In this document: piece by piece, positions 1 to 5,478 of the stretch
Position numbering within the stretch: position 1 is the stretch's first letter
Layout: each line of letters begins with the position of its first letter
From: Actinomycetota bacterium
GTDB lineage: Bacteria; Actinomycetota; Actinomycetes; Streptosporangiales; Streptosporangiaceae
Length of the DNA stretch: 9,931 nucleotides
Reading direction: 5' to 3'
Assembly (NCBI GenBank): GCA_003140115.1
Contig: PLIQ01000144.1
Location: 1 to 9,931 of the forward strand
Program-made: the position numbers and the translations under genes
The notes under the pieces: model-generated
What the model saw: the letters and a program-made list of their open reading frames with translations, nothing else
Told to the model about the DNA's origin: nothing
Databases searched by the model: none

Positions 1-84
1 GAGCTTGACCTTCCCGTCGGGAGCATCGGCCCCACCCGGGGACGGTGCCTGGCCCGGCTCCGTGTCCTGCTGCAGGCCTCATGA
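1..84 (+). CDS. RNA polymerase sigma factor, sigma-70 family (C-terminal end only)
   Basis: Only the last 27 codons lie in the window; the frame is open from base 1 to a TGA at 82-84. The peptide contains DLPVGSIGPTRGRCLARLR, which matches the recognition-helix end of sigma-70 region 4.2 (the P-x-GSIGPTRGR-x-LARLR pattern of many actinobacterial ECF-type sigma factors). That helix contacts the -35 element. The gene enters from the left and converges on the methyltransferase at 107-1219, with 22 bp between the stop codons. The ECF subgroup, any anti-sigma partner and any control over the glycan locus cannot be judged from this fragment. The family call is quite secure because the motif is distinctive, but the fragment is short. 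Confidence 0.75.
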   Translation, partial: ELDLPVGSIGPTRGRCLARLRVLLQAS

Positions 85-117
85 GCACAGCGTCATGAAC
101 CGAGCGTCATGAACCCA
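76..117. repeat. Three 14-bp tandem units containing TCATGA
   Basis: Three successive 14-bp units start at 76, 90 and 104. Units two and three are nearly identical (13 of 14 bases); unit one is more diverged. A partial fourth unit (GCGTC) starts at 118. Each unit holds the self-complementary hexamer TCATGA at 79, 93 and 107, so each carries a TGA stop on both strands. Unit one supplies the stop of the sigma factor on the plus strand, and unit three supplies the stop of the methyltransferase on the minus strand. Confidence 0.8.
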
Positions 118-1219
118 GCGTCGCGGCATCCACCCACCGGCCGCCAGCGGCCTGCACTTCGGGAAAGGCAGCCCGGACCTCGGCCAGCAGATCCGGGACG
201 AACAGCAGCACCGCGTCCGGCCTGCGCGCGGCGAGCTGGTCCGGGCCGACGACCGGGATGTCGGTGCCCGGCATCCGCAGCCCCTGCTTGGCCGGCGACG
301 CGTCGATCACCGCGGGCAACAGGAGACGGTCCACCTTCGCCTGGCACAACAGCGCGACCGCCCGGGACGCGGCGCCGTACCCGACCACCTTCCTCCCGGC
401 GGATCGTTCGGCCGCTAGCCAGTCATGCAGCGCCTTAGCATGAGCCTGGATATCTTGCTGCAGGCCCGCGAAGGCGCCAGGATCGCGGACCCCGATGCTC
501 GCGTCATTCTCGAGCATCGACCGGACCACGTCGTCGGGTCCGTCACGTCCGTCGCCGTCCCTGGTCGCGGCGAGCAGCACGGTGCCCCCGTACAGCTCGA
601 ACCGCCAGGCGGCGCGCGGGACGAGGCCGGCCCCGGCCAGCATCGGGGTCAGCGCGGTCGTGGAGTAGTACGCGTAGTGCCCGTGCCGCAGCGCGTTCCA
701 CTGCCCGTCGCGCAAGATCGTGCTCAGCGCGTGATACTGCAGCAACAGCACTCCGCCCGGCGCGATCCGGGCCGCCCGCTCGGCCACTGCCGCCCGCTGG
801 TCCGCCGCGTGCATCATGCCGAAGCAGTCGACGATCACGTCCGCCTGGCCGGCCGGGCCGGCCGGGGTCAGCCCCCGGGCGGCCAGCAGCCCCAGCCAGG
901 ATCCGCCGTGCGGGCTGCCGTACTCGGCCACCACGCCGTTTCCGGGCAGCCACCCCGCCGCGGCGACTCGCTGCACGGCGTCGGCCGCCTGCCAGACGAG
1001 CGCCGCGGGCTCGGTTCCCCTCGGCTCCTCCGGCACGGTGGGATCGGCCAGCAACTGGGCCAGGCCGCACGATGAGCACAGCCACATTTGCAGCGGATAT
1101 ACCGGGTCCGGACCTGGGTCGTCGTAGCGCGGGAAATAGTCGGACGCGGGCTGCTCACCCACGTCGAGCACGACATGACCGACTGGCCCGCGGCAAGCCC
1201 GGCACGCATGCTTGTCCAT
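107..1219 (-). CDS. Class I SAM methyltransferase, sugar C-methyltransferase family (divergent copy)
   Basis: This 370-residue protein has the architecture of sugar C-methyltransferases (TylC3/TcaB9 type). It has a zinc-binding N-terminus (Cys6, Cys9, Cys48, Cys51), a Rossmann-like SAM domain (about 95-215) and a C-terminal nucleotide-binding-like domain (GRKVVGYGAASRA at 275-287, DASPAKQGLRMPGTDIPV at 306-323). The expected SAM loop E-x-x-S-N-D-G-Y is replaced by EYGSPHGG (99-106), the following stretch is about 40 residues shorter than in the neighbour at 1307-2560, and the usual YHEHFSY catalytic stretch is RHGHYAY (178-184). The ATG at 1217-1219 is favoured because AGGA lies 5 nt upstream on the minus strand. 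It is divergent from its paralogue and convergent with a sigma factor gene. It is probably a cytosolic enzyme acting on a nucleotide sugar, but the lost residues mean that substrate, chemistry or even activity may differ. Family membership is firm; function is not. Confidence 0.85.
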   Translation of the reverse strand: MDKHACRACRGPVGHVVLDVGEQPASDYFPRYDDPGPDPVYPLQMWLCSSCGLAQLLADPTVPEEPRGTEPAALVWQAADAVQRVAAAGWLPGNGVVAEYGSPHGGSWLGLLAARGLTPAGPAGQADVIVDCFGMMHAADQRAAVAERAARIAPGGVLLLQYHALSTILRDGQWNALRHGHYAYYSTTALTPMLAGAGLVPRAAWRFELYGGTVLLAATRDGDGRDGPDDVVRSMLENDASIGVRDPGAFAGLQQDIQAHAKALHDWLAAERSAGRKVVGYGAASRAVALLCQAKVDRLLLPAVIDASPAKQGLRMPGTDIPVVGPDQLAARRPDAVLLFVPDLLAEVRAAFPEVQAAGGRWVDAATLGS

Positions 1220-1306
1220 CTACATCCTATTTTCGGGGGATTTAATCATTATCAAGATAATTCATGCTAGCTGGTCGTTGACCGGCCGGGAAAGAGGGGG
1301 GCCGGA
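1220..1306. promoter_or_regulatory. Divergent promoter region with AT-rich dyad
   Basis: These 87 bp separate two divergently transcribed methyltransferase genes and must hold both start signals. The part from about 1228 to 1265 is strikingly AT-rich for this DNA. It contains ATTATC-AA-GATAAT at 1248-1261, a perfect 6-bp inverted repeat around a 2-bp centre. GATAAT (1256-1261 on plus, 1253-1248 on minus) resembles a -10 element in both directions, but I cannot find a convincing -35 partner. Plus-side ribosome site: GAGGGGGG at 1294-1301, 5 nt before the ATG. Minus-side site: AGGA at 1228-1225. The dyad could be an operator, or simply two back-to-back -10 elements. Confidence 0.55.
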
Positions 1307-2560
1307 ATGATGTCTACGCTGCATCAGTGTCGTCTCTGCGGTGCAGAGCTTACGCGCACGTTCGTCGATCTCGGAATGTCACCGCTGTGCGAAAGCTATG
1401 TGCCCGCCGAGCGGCTCGACGAGGCCGAGGTCTTCTATCCGCTGCACGTCCGGCTGTGCGAGACCTGCCTGCTCGTGCAGCTACCCGCCTATGTATCGGG
1501 TGAACTCATCTTTTCCGACTACGCCTACTTTTCCTCGTACTCCGATTCATGGGTCGCGCATGCGAAACGCTACGCGGAGGCGATGACCGAGCGCCTGGAC
1601 CTGACGCCCGGCAGCCTGGTCACCGAGGTGGCCAGCAACGACGGTTACCTGCTGCAGCACTTCCACGCCGCGGGCATCCCGGTGCTCGGCGTCGAGCCGG
1701 CCGGCAACGTCGCCGAGGCGGCCCGGGCCCGCGGCATCCGGACCGAGGTCGAGTTCCTGGGCGCCGACACCGGCCGCGAGATAGCGCGCAGATACGGCCG
1801 GGCCGACCTGGTGGCCGGGAACAATGTCTTCGCCCACGTGCCCGATATCAAGGGCTTCGCGGCCGGACTGCGCGCGCTGGTCAAAGACGAGGGCATGGTG
1901 ACGCTGGAATTCCCGCACCTGCTCCGCCTGATCGAGCGCCGGCAGTACGACACGATCTACCACGAGCATTTCTCGTACCTGTCGCTGCTGACCGCTTCCC
2001 GTGCCCTGCAGACGGCCGGGCTGCGCGTGGTCGACGTCGACGAACTCACCACGCACGGCGGTTCGCTCCGGGTCTACGCCCGCCCGCAGGAAAGCGCGGG
2101 TGAGCCGGCCGCACGGGTCAAGGCGGTGCTGGCCGCCGAGGAGGCGGCCGGGCTGCACACCGTGGCGGGGCACGAGGGCTTCGCGCCCGCGGTCCTGAAG
2201 ATCAAGAGCGACCTGCTGGGCTTCCTGCTGCAGGCCGCGGCGCAGGGGCGCTCGGTGGCCGGGTACGGCGCCCCGGGCAAGGGCAACACGCTGCTCAACC
2301 ACTGCGGCATCCGATCGGATCTGCTCTCTTATACGGTCGATCGCAGCCCGGTTAAGCAAGGAAAATTCCTGCCCGGCACCCATATCCCGATCTACGCACC
2401 AGAACGGCTGGCCGAGACCAAACCCGACTACATACTCGTCCTGCCGTGGAATCTGCGGGACGAGATAAGCCGGCAGCTCGGCTACGCCGGTTCCTGGGGC
2501 GGAAAACTCGTCGTCCCGATTCCCGAGCTCGAAATCTTTTCTGCGGGGTGTGAATCATGA
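1307..2560 (+). CDS. Class I SAM-dependent sugar C-methyltransferase (canonical copy)
   Basis: This 417-residue protein has the normal length and all landmarks of the C-methyltransferase family that transfers methyl from SAM to a carbon of an NDP-keto-sugar (TylC3, TcaB9). In order: zinc site (Cys8, Cys11, Cys51, Cys54); DYAYFSSYSDSW at 71-82 with the conserved Tyr; SAM loop EVASNDGYLL at 107-116; GNNVFAHVPD at 171-180; catalytic stretch YHEHFSYLS at 218-226; THGGSLRVY at 249-257; C-terminal domain with GYGAPGKGNTLLN (319-331) and DRSPVKQGKFLPGTHIPI (345-362). ATG codons at 1307 and 1310 are both possible; GAGGGGGG 5 nt upstream supports 1307. Its stop overlaps the next start (ATGA at 2557-2560), so the two are probably translationally coupled. 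It is probably a cytosolic enzyme of branched-chain sugar synthesis. The exact sugar is unknown, and O- or N-methylation is also possible in this broad family. Confidence 0.92.
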   Translation: MMSTLHQCRLCGAELTRTFVDLGMSPLCESYVPAERLDEAEVFYPLHVRLCETCLLVQLPAYVSGELIFSDYAYFSSYSDSWVAHAKRYAEAMTERLDLTPGSLVTEVASNDGYLLQHFHAAGIPVLGVEPAGNVAEAARARGIRTEVEFLGADTGREIARRYGRADLVAGNNVFAHVPDIKGFAAGLRALVKDEGMVTLEFPHLLRLIERRQYDTIYHEHFSYLSLLTASRALQTAGLRVVDVDELTTHGGSLRVYARPQESAGEPAARVKAVLAAEEAAGLHTVAGHEGFAPAVLKIKSDLLGFLLQAAAQGRSVAGYGAPGKGNTLLNHCGIRSDLLSYTVDRSPVKQGKFLPGTHIPIYAPERLAETKPDYILVLPWNLRDEISRQLGYAGSWGGKLVVPIPELEIFSAGCES

Positions 2561-3387
2561 AGGTTGTGCTTTTCTGCGGTGGCCTCGGCATGCGGATGCG
2601 CGACGGGATCCACAGCGGTCCCAAGCCGATGGCGATGATTGGCGATCGCCCGCTGCTATGGCACGTCATGCGCTATTACGCGCATTTCGGCCACACCGAT
2701 TTCGTCCTCTGCCTCGGGTACGGCGCCTCGTACGTCAAGGACTTCTTCCTCAACTACGACGAGACCCGGTCGAATGATTTCGTCCTGGAGGGCGGCGACC
2801 GCGAGGTGAAGCTGTTCCGGACCGACATCTCGGACTGGCGGATCACCTTCGTCGACACCGGCCTGAACTCGGCCATCGGGGAGCGCCTGCGGCGGGTCCG
2901 CCGGTTCGTCGACGAGGAGCCGATGTTCCTGGCCAACTACGCGGACGTCTTCACCGACGCGCCGCTGCCGGACATGATCAAGCGGTTCGAGGCGGGCAGC
3001 GCGGTGGCCAGCCTGCTCGCGGTGCCGCCGCAGTCCTCCCACCACGTGGTCGACGTGGGCGAGGACGGCCTGATCACCCAGGTCACCCCGGTGCGGGACC
3101 TGCGCCAGTGGGAGAACGGCGGCTACTTCCTGCTCCGTCCGGAGATTTTCGATTACCTCAACGAGGGCGAAGACCTGGTGGAGGACGCGCTGCCCCGGCT
3201 GATCGCCCAGCGCCGGGTGCTGGCCTATCCCTACAAGGGCTACTGGTCACCCGCCGACACGGTCAAGGAGCGGGCCCAGCTCGAGGAGATGTACCAGCAG
3301 GGCAACTGCCCGTGGATGGTCTGGGATCCGGAACGCTCGGGTGCCAACAAGGCCGCCACCGCGGCGGCCGCCACCGTCGCGCGGTAA
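2557..3387 (+). CDS. Glucose-1-phosphate cytidylyltransferase-like sugar nucleotidyltransferase
   Basis: This 276-residue protein has the length and order of motifs of RfbF-type enzymes, which join CTP and glucose 1-phosphate to give CDP-glucose and pyrophosphate. It has a nucleotide-binding GGLGMRMRDG (8-17), the PKPM lysine (Lys23), ILWHxM-like LLWHVMRYY (33-41), FVDTG (98-102), the metal-site NYAD (127-130), NGGYF (187-191), VEDAL (208-212) and a WSPADT end motif (230-235). Two differences from textbook RfbF are visible: the Thr of GGxGTR is Met, and the E-K-P loop is absent (PVRDLRQWENGG instead). The last 15 residues or so are an Ala-rich tail. It starts inside the stop of the upstream methyltransferase gene (ATGA) and is followed 11 bp later by a PIG-L deacetylase gene. 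Cytidylyl transfer is the best guess, but the nucleotide and sugar are not proven, and no CDP-glucose dehydratase is in view. Confidence 0.87.
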   Translation: MKVVLFCGGLGMRMRDGIHSGPKPMAMIGDRPLLWHVMRYYAHFGHTDFVLCLGYGASYVKDFFLNYDETRSNDFVLEGGDREVKLFRTDISDWRITFVDTGLNSAIGERLRRVRRFVDEEPMFLANYADVFTDAPLPDMIKRFEAGSAVASLLAVPPQSSHHVVDVGEDGLITQVTPVRDLRQWENGGYFLLRPEIFDYLNEGEDLVEDALPRLIAQRRVLAYPYKGYWSPADTVKERAQLEEMYQQGNCPWMVWDPERSGANKAATAAAATVAR

Positions 3388-3398
3388 CGGGACGCGCC

Positions 3399-4043
3399 AT
3401 GCTGTCGCTGCCCCTGACCGCCCCCGCGGGTGAGCCGCTGTCCGTGCTCGCCATCGGCGCGCATCCGGACGACATCGAGATCGGCGCGGGCGGCCTGCTG
3501 CTGCGTCTGGCCGAGCGCGGGCTGCGGGCTCGCTACGTGGTGCTGACCGGGACCGAGGAACGCCGGCCGGAGGCGCGGGACGCGGCGCGTTCGTTCATGC
3601 CCGGCGCCGACCTGACCGTGGAGTTCTTCGACCTGCCCGAGGGACGGCTGCCCGGCTCGTGGAGCAGCGTGAAGGAGATCCTCGAGGGGGTGGCCGGGTC
3701 GTTCTCGCCTGATCTTATTCTCGCGCCGTCGTCCGCCGACGCGCACCAGGACCATCGCACCATCGCCGAGATCGTGCCGACCGTCTTCCGGGACCAGCTC
3801 TATCTCGCCTACGAGATACCCAAATGGGACGGTGACCTCGGCCGGCCGTCGATGTACGTTCCGCTCCCGGACCAGATCATGCGGCGCAAGGTGGAGCTGC
3901 TGCACAAGTGCTTCCCGTCGCAGCGAGGGCGCGATTGGTGGGACGACGAGGTCTTTCTCGGTCTGGCCCGGCTGCGCGGGATGGAGTGCCGGGCGCGTTA
4001 CGCCGAGGCGTTCACCTGCTCCAAGTCAGTGATTGCGCTGTGA
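3399..4043 (+). CDS. PIG-L family (LmbE-like) zinc deacetylase
   Basis: This 214-residue protein is a compact PIG-L/LmbE-fold metal-dependent hydrolase, a family that removes acetyl groups from N-acetylated amino sugars and related conjugates (PIG-L, MshB, BshB). The zinc motif AHPDDIEIGAGG sits at 21-32 (His22 and Asp25 expected as ligands, Asp24 as base), and the second motif HQDHR at 116-120 supplies the third ligand, probably His119. I chose the ATG at 3399: homology begins about 15 residues later, the frame upstream lies inside the preceding gene, and GGGA lies about 8 nt before it. The 11-bp gap to the nucleotidyltransferase gene implies cotranscription. The last 32 bp are antisense to the end of the pyruvyl transferase gene. 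It probably acts on a sugar intermediate made by this cassette; the substrate is unknown. Confidence 0.88.
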   Translation: MLSLPLTAPAGEPLSVLAIGAHPDDIEIGAGGLLLRLAERGLRARYVVLTGTEERRPEARDAARSFMPGADLTVEFFDLPEGRLPGSWSSVKEILEGVAGSFSPDLILAPSSADAHQDHRTIAEIVPTVFRDQLYLAYEIPKWDGDLGRPSMYVPLPDQIMRRKVELLHKCFPSQRGRDWWDDEVFLGLARLRGMECRARYAEAFTCSKSVIAL

Positions 4044-5250
4044 CGGGCTTACTGCCCGGCAGGAGCCGGTCGGACAGCAGGGCGAACTGGTCGGCCAGCT
4101 GATCCCGGTTGGCCGCGTTGGCCGCCGCCAGTTCTTCGGTGAGTTCCGCGCGGCGGTTCTGCATCTCCTCGAACAGCGCGATCAGCCGGTCCACATCCGG
4201 CGCGGCGGCGGGCGCGGTGAAATCGGCCTGCCCCATGCTCTCCATCAGCGCGACGAACTTGTGTGAGTAGCCCAGCGAGATGGTGGGCTTGCCCAGCTTG
4301 AGGGCGCATATCACGTTGTGGTACCGCGTCGCCACGACGGTGCCGCACGGCGCCATCGCCGCCATGAGTTCCGCGTAGGTCAAGGCGGGCACGACCGTGA
4401 CCCGCGACTCGTCCATGCCGGGCAGCTGGCGACGCACGTCGGCCACGATCGTTTCGGCGATAGCGCCGTCAAACTTGGCATCGCCGTAGAACAGGCGGAC
4501 CCGGTGACCGCTGTCGATCAGCCACCGGACAAAGCGGGTCATGTTCGTGGTGTAAGCGGAGTGGATCTGGCCGGCCTGCTTGCGGTCGTCGTTTCCGCCG
4601 TGATAATCCATCACCCCCACCCCGACGACCTCCGGGTCGCCCGGAGTGTAGGGGGGCGCCGGAACGCCGAAGGCCAGGTCCGGGTAGACCCGGTCCGCGG
4701 CGGTGTCGATGCCCCGCTGCCGCATCTTGTCCCGGGAGAACGTGTCCCGGTACGACCGGTAGTAGGCCCGCCGGGCGGTCGAGTTGGACAGCCACCGGGT
4801 GACCGGCTTCCCGATGTCGTCGGCGCCCACGCTGACGAAGGCCACCTTGGTCCCGAAGACCTTCCCGGACAGACTGAGCACGAACAGCGCGTACGGGAAG
4901 CCCCAGGCCCGCACCGGCAACGTCGTCTCGAAGGCGCCCGCGCCGGGCACGATCACCGCGTCGTGCCGGCGGACCCACCGGGCCAGCCGGAACGTGTCGA
5001 CACCCTTGCCGAACACCTTGAGCACCGCGGTCGGCACGGCCGTCTTGCGCTGCTCGTATTTCTGGTACCACAAGATCGGCACCCCGTCGATGCGGTAGCG
5101 GGCCCGGACCGCGTCCGGCCCGCCGCACATAGCATCCACGACCACGTCGGGATGGGCGGTCCGCAGGTAGGCGAGCACCGTCTCCATGGAGGCGTCGTTA
5201 CCGGAGTTGCCCGAACCGATCAGGCCGAACAGCCCGACTCGGCGGCTCAC
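4012..5250 (-). CDS. Polysaccharide pyruvyl transferase family protein
   Basis: This protein (412 residues from the GTG at 5250) belongs to the CsaB/WcaK-like family, which transfers pyruvate from phosphoenolpyruvate to a sugar to form a ketal, giving the polymer a negative charge. The N-terminus RVGLFGLIGSGNSGNDAS is the usual first strand and glycine loop. GAGAFE (about 103-108) and VSVGADDIG (about 137-145) follow, and the C-terminal half holds the family signature TRYHNVICALKLGKPTISLGYSHK, with the presumed catalytic His. The tail (about 360-400) is Glu/Ala/Arg-rich and predicted helical. Start choice: homology begins right after GTG 5250, but there is no good ribosome site there. An in-frame GTG at 5289 would add 13 Arg/Cys-rich residues that do not look like family sequence. 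It runs against the operon around it and shares a divergent control region with the Wzz genes. PEP use and sugar acceptor are inferred; some members of this fold differ in activity. Confidence 0.87.
   Translation of the reverse strand: MSRRVGLFGLIGSGNSGNDASMETVLAYLRTAHPDVVVDAMCGGPDAVRARYRIDGVPILWYQKYEQRKTAVPTAVLKVFGKGVDTFRLARWVRRHDAVIVPGAGAFETTLPVRAWGFPYALFVLSLSGKVFGTKVAFVSVGADDIGKPVTRWLSNSTARRAYYRSYRDTFSRDKMRQRGIDTAADRVYPDLAFGVPAPPYTPGDPEVVGVGVMDYHGGNDDRKQAGQIHSAYTTNMTRFVRWLIDSGHRVRLFYGDAKFDGAIAETIVADVRRQLPGMDESRVTVVPALTYAELMAAMAPCGTVVATRYHNVICALKLGKPTISLGYSHKFVALMESMGQADFTAPAAAPDVDRLIALFEEMQNRRAELTEELAAANAANRDQLADQFALLSDRLLPGSKPVTAQSLTWSR
4044..4058. terminator. Possible short hairpin after the deacetylase gene
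   Basis: CGGGC-TTACT-GCCCG begins on the base after the deacetylase TGA and can form a 5-bp GC-only stem with a 5-nt loop. There is no U-tract, and the sequence is also coding for the C-terminus of the opposite-strand pyruvyl transferase, so it may be chance. It is the only candidate bidirectional stop signal I see between the two converging transcripts. Confidence 0.2.
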
Positions 5251-5294
5251 CGCCGGCCACCGGCCACGACGCCCACAACACCGATCCACATCAT
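5247..5294 (-). other. Possible 15-codon leader ORF before the pyruvyl transferase gene
   Basis: Starting at ATG 5294-5292 (a second ATG follows), a short frame encodes MMWIGVVGVVAGGRR and ends in TGA at 5249-5247. That TGA overlaps the GTG start at 5250 as GTGA, the same overlap type used at 6750-6753. GGGGG at 5303-5299 lies 4 nt before the first ATG and is the best ribosome site in the region. It may serve only to bring ribosomes to the downstream GTG. The frame is very short, so chance is a real alternative. Confidence 0.3.
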
Positions 5295-5478
5295 GTTGCC
5301 CCCAAGACTTCCCCAGGACTTGCTGGGTTGGCGGACCCGTACAGGCCTGCCATCATCAAGACCCCGGACTTCATGGCCGTGATACATCCGCTCACGGATA
5401 GCAAACGCGCCGGGGAGTATCAAAGTGCCCCCCGGACTGCTCTCGTAACAGAGCGAAAAGGAGCCGAGCGGAGGCTGG
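5295..5478. promoter_or_regulatory. Divergent control region, pyruvyl transferase / Wzz operon
   Basis: This 184-bp non-coding stretch separates the minus-strand pyruvyl transferase gene from the plus-strand assembly operon and must hold both promoters. It contains two dyads: CCGTGA-(9 nt)-TCACGG at 5377-5382 and 5392-5397, and GCTCT-(6 nt)-AGAGC at 5439-5443 and 5450-5454, the latter just upstream of the Wzz ribosome site. I cannot assign -35 and -10 elements with confidence. No RNA gene or riboswitch fold is recognisable. Confidence 0.5.
5470..5474 (+). promoter_or_regulatory. Ribosome binding site GGAGG of first Wzz-like gene
   Basis: GGAGG sits 4 nt before the ATG at 5479 and fixes that start. 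The same GGAGGCTGG string recurs before the glycosyltransferase start at 9681. Confidence 0.75.

Noticed and set aside
425..1075. Plus-strand open frame of 216 codons opposite the divergent methyltransferase
   Set aside because: No domain signal; the opposite strand has a zinc-site and C-terminal domain pattern matching a known family.
1282..1289. CCGGCCGG palindrome upstream of the canonical methyltransferase
   Set aside because: Such GC-only palindromes are expected by chance at this base composition; no further symmetry or partner site is visible.
3108..3398. N-terminal extension of the PIG-L deacetylase to 311 residues
   Set aside because: The extension lies inside the nucleotidyltransferase gene in another frame and is Arg/Pro/Gly-rich. 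Family homology starts shortly after the ATG at 3399.
4318..5382. Plus-strand open frame of 354 codons opposite the pyruvyl transferase gene
   Set aside because: Arg/Pro/His/Gly-rich with no motif; the minus strand carries conserved family signatures throughout.
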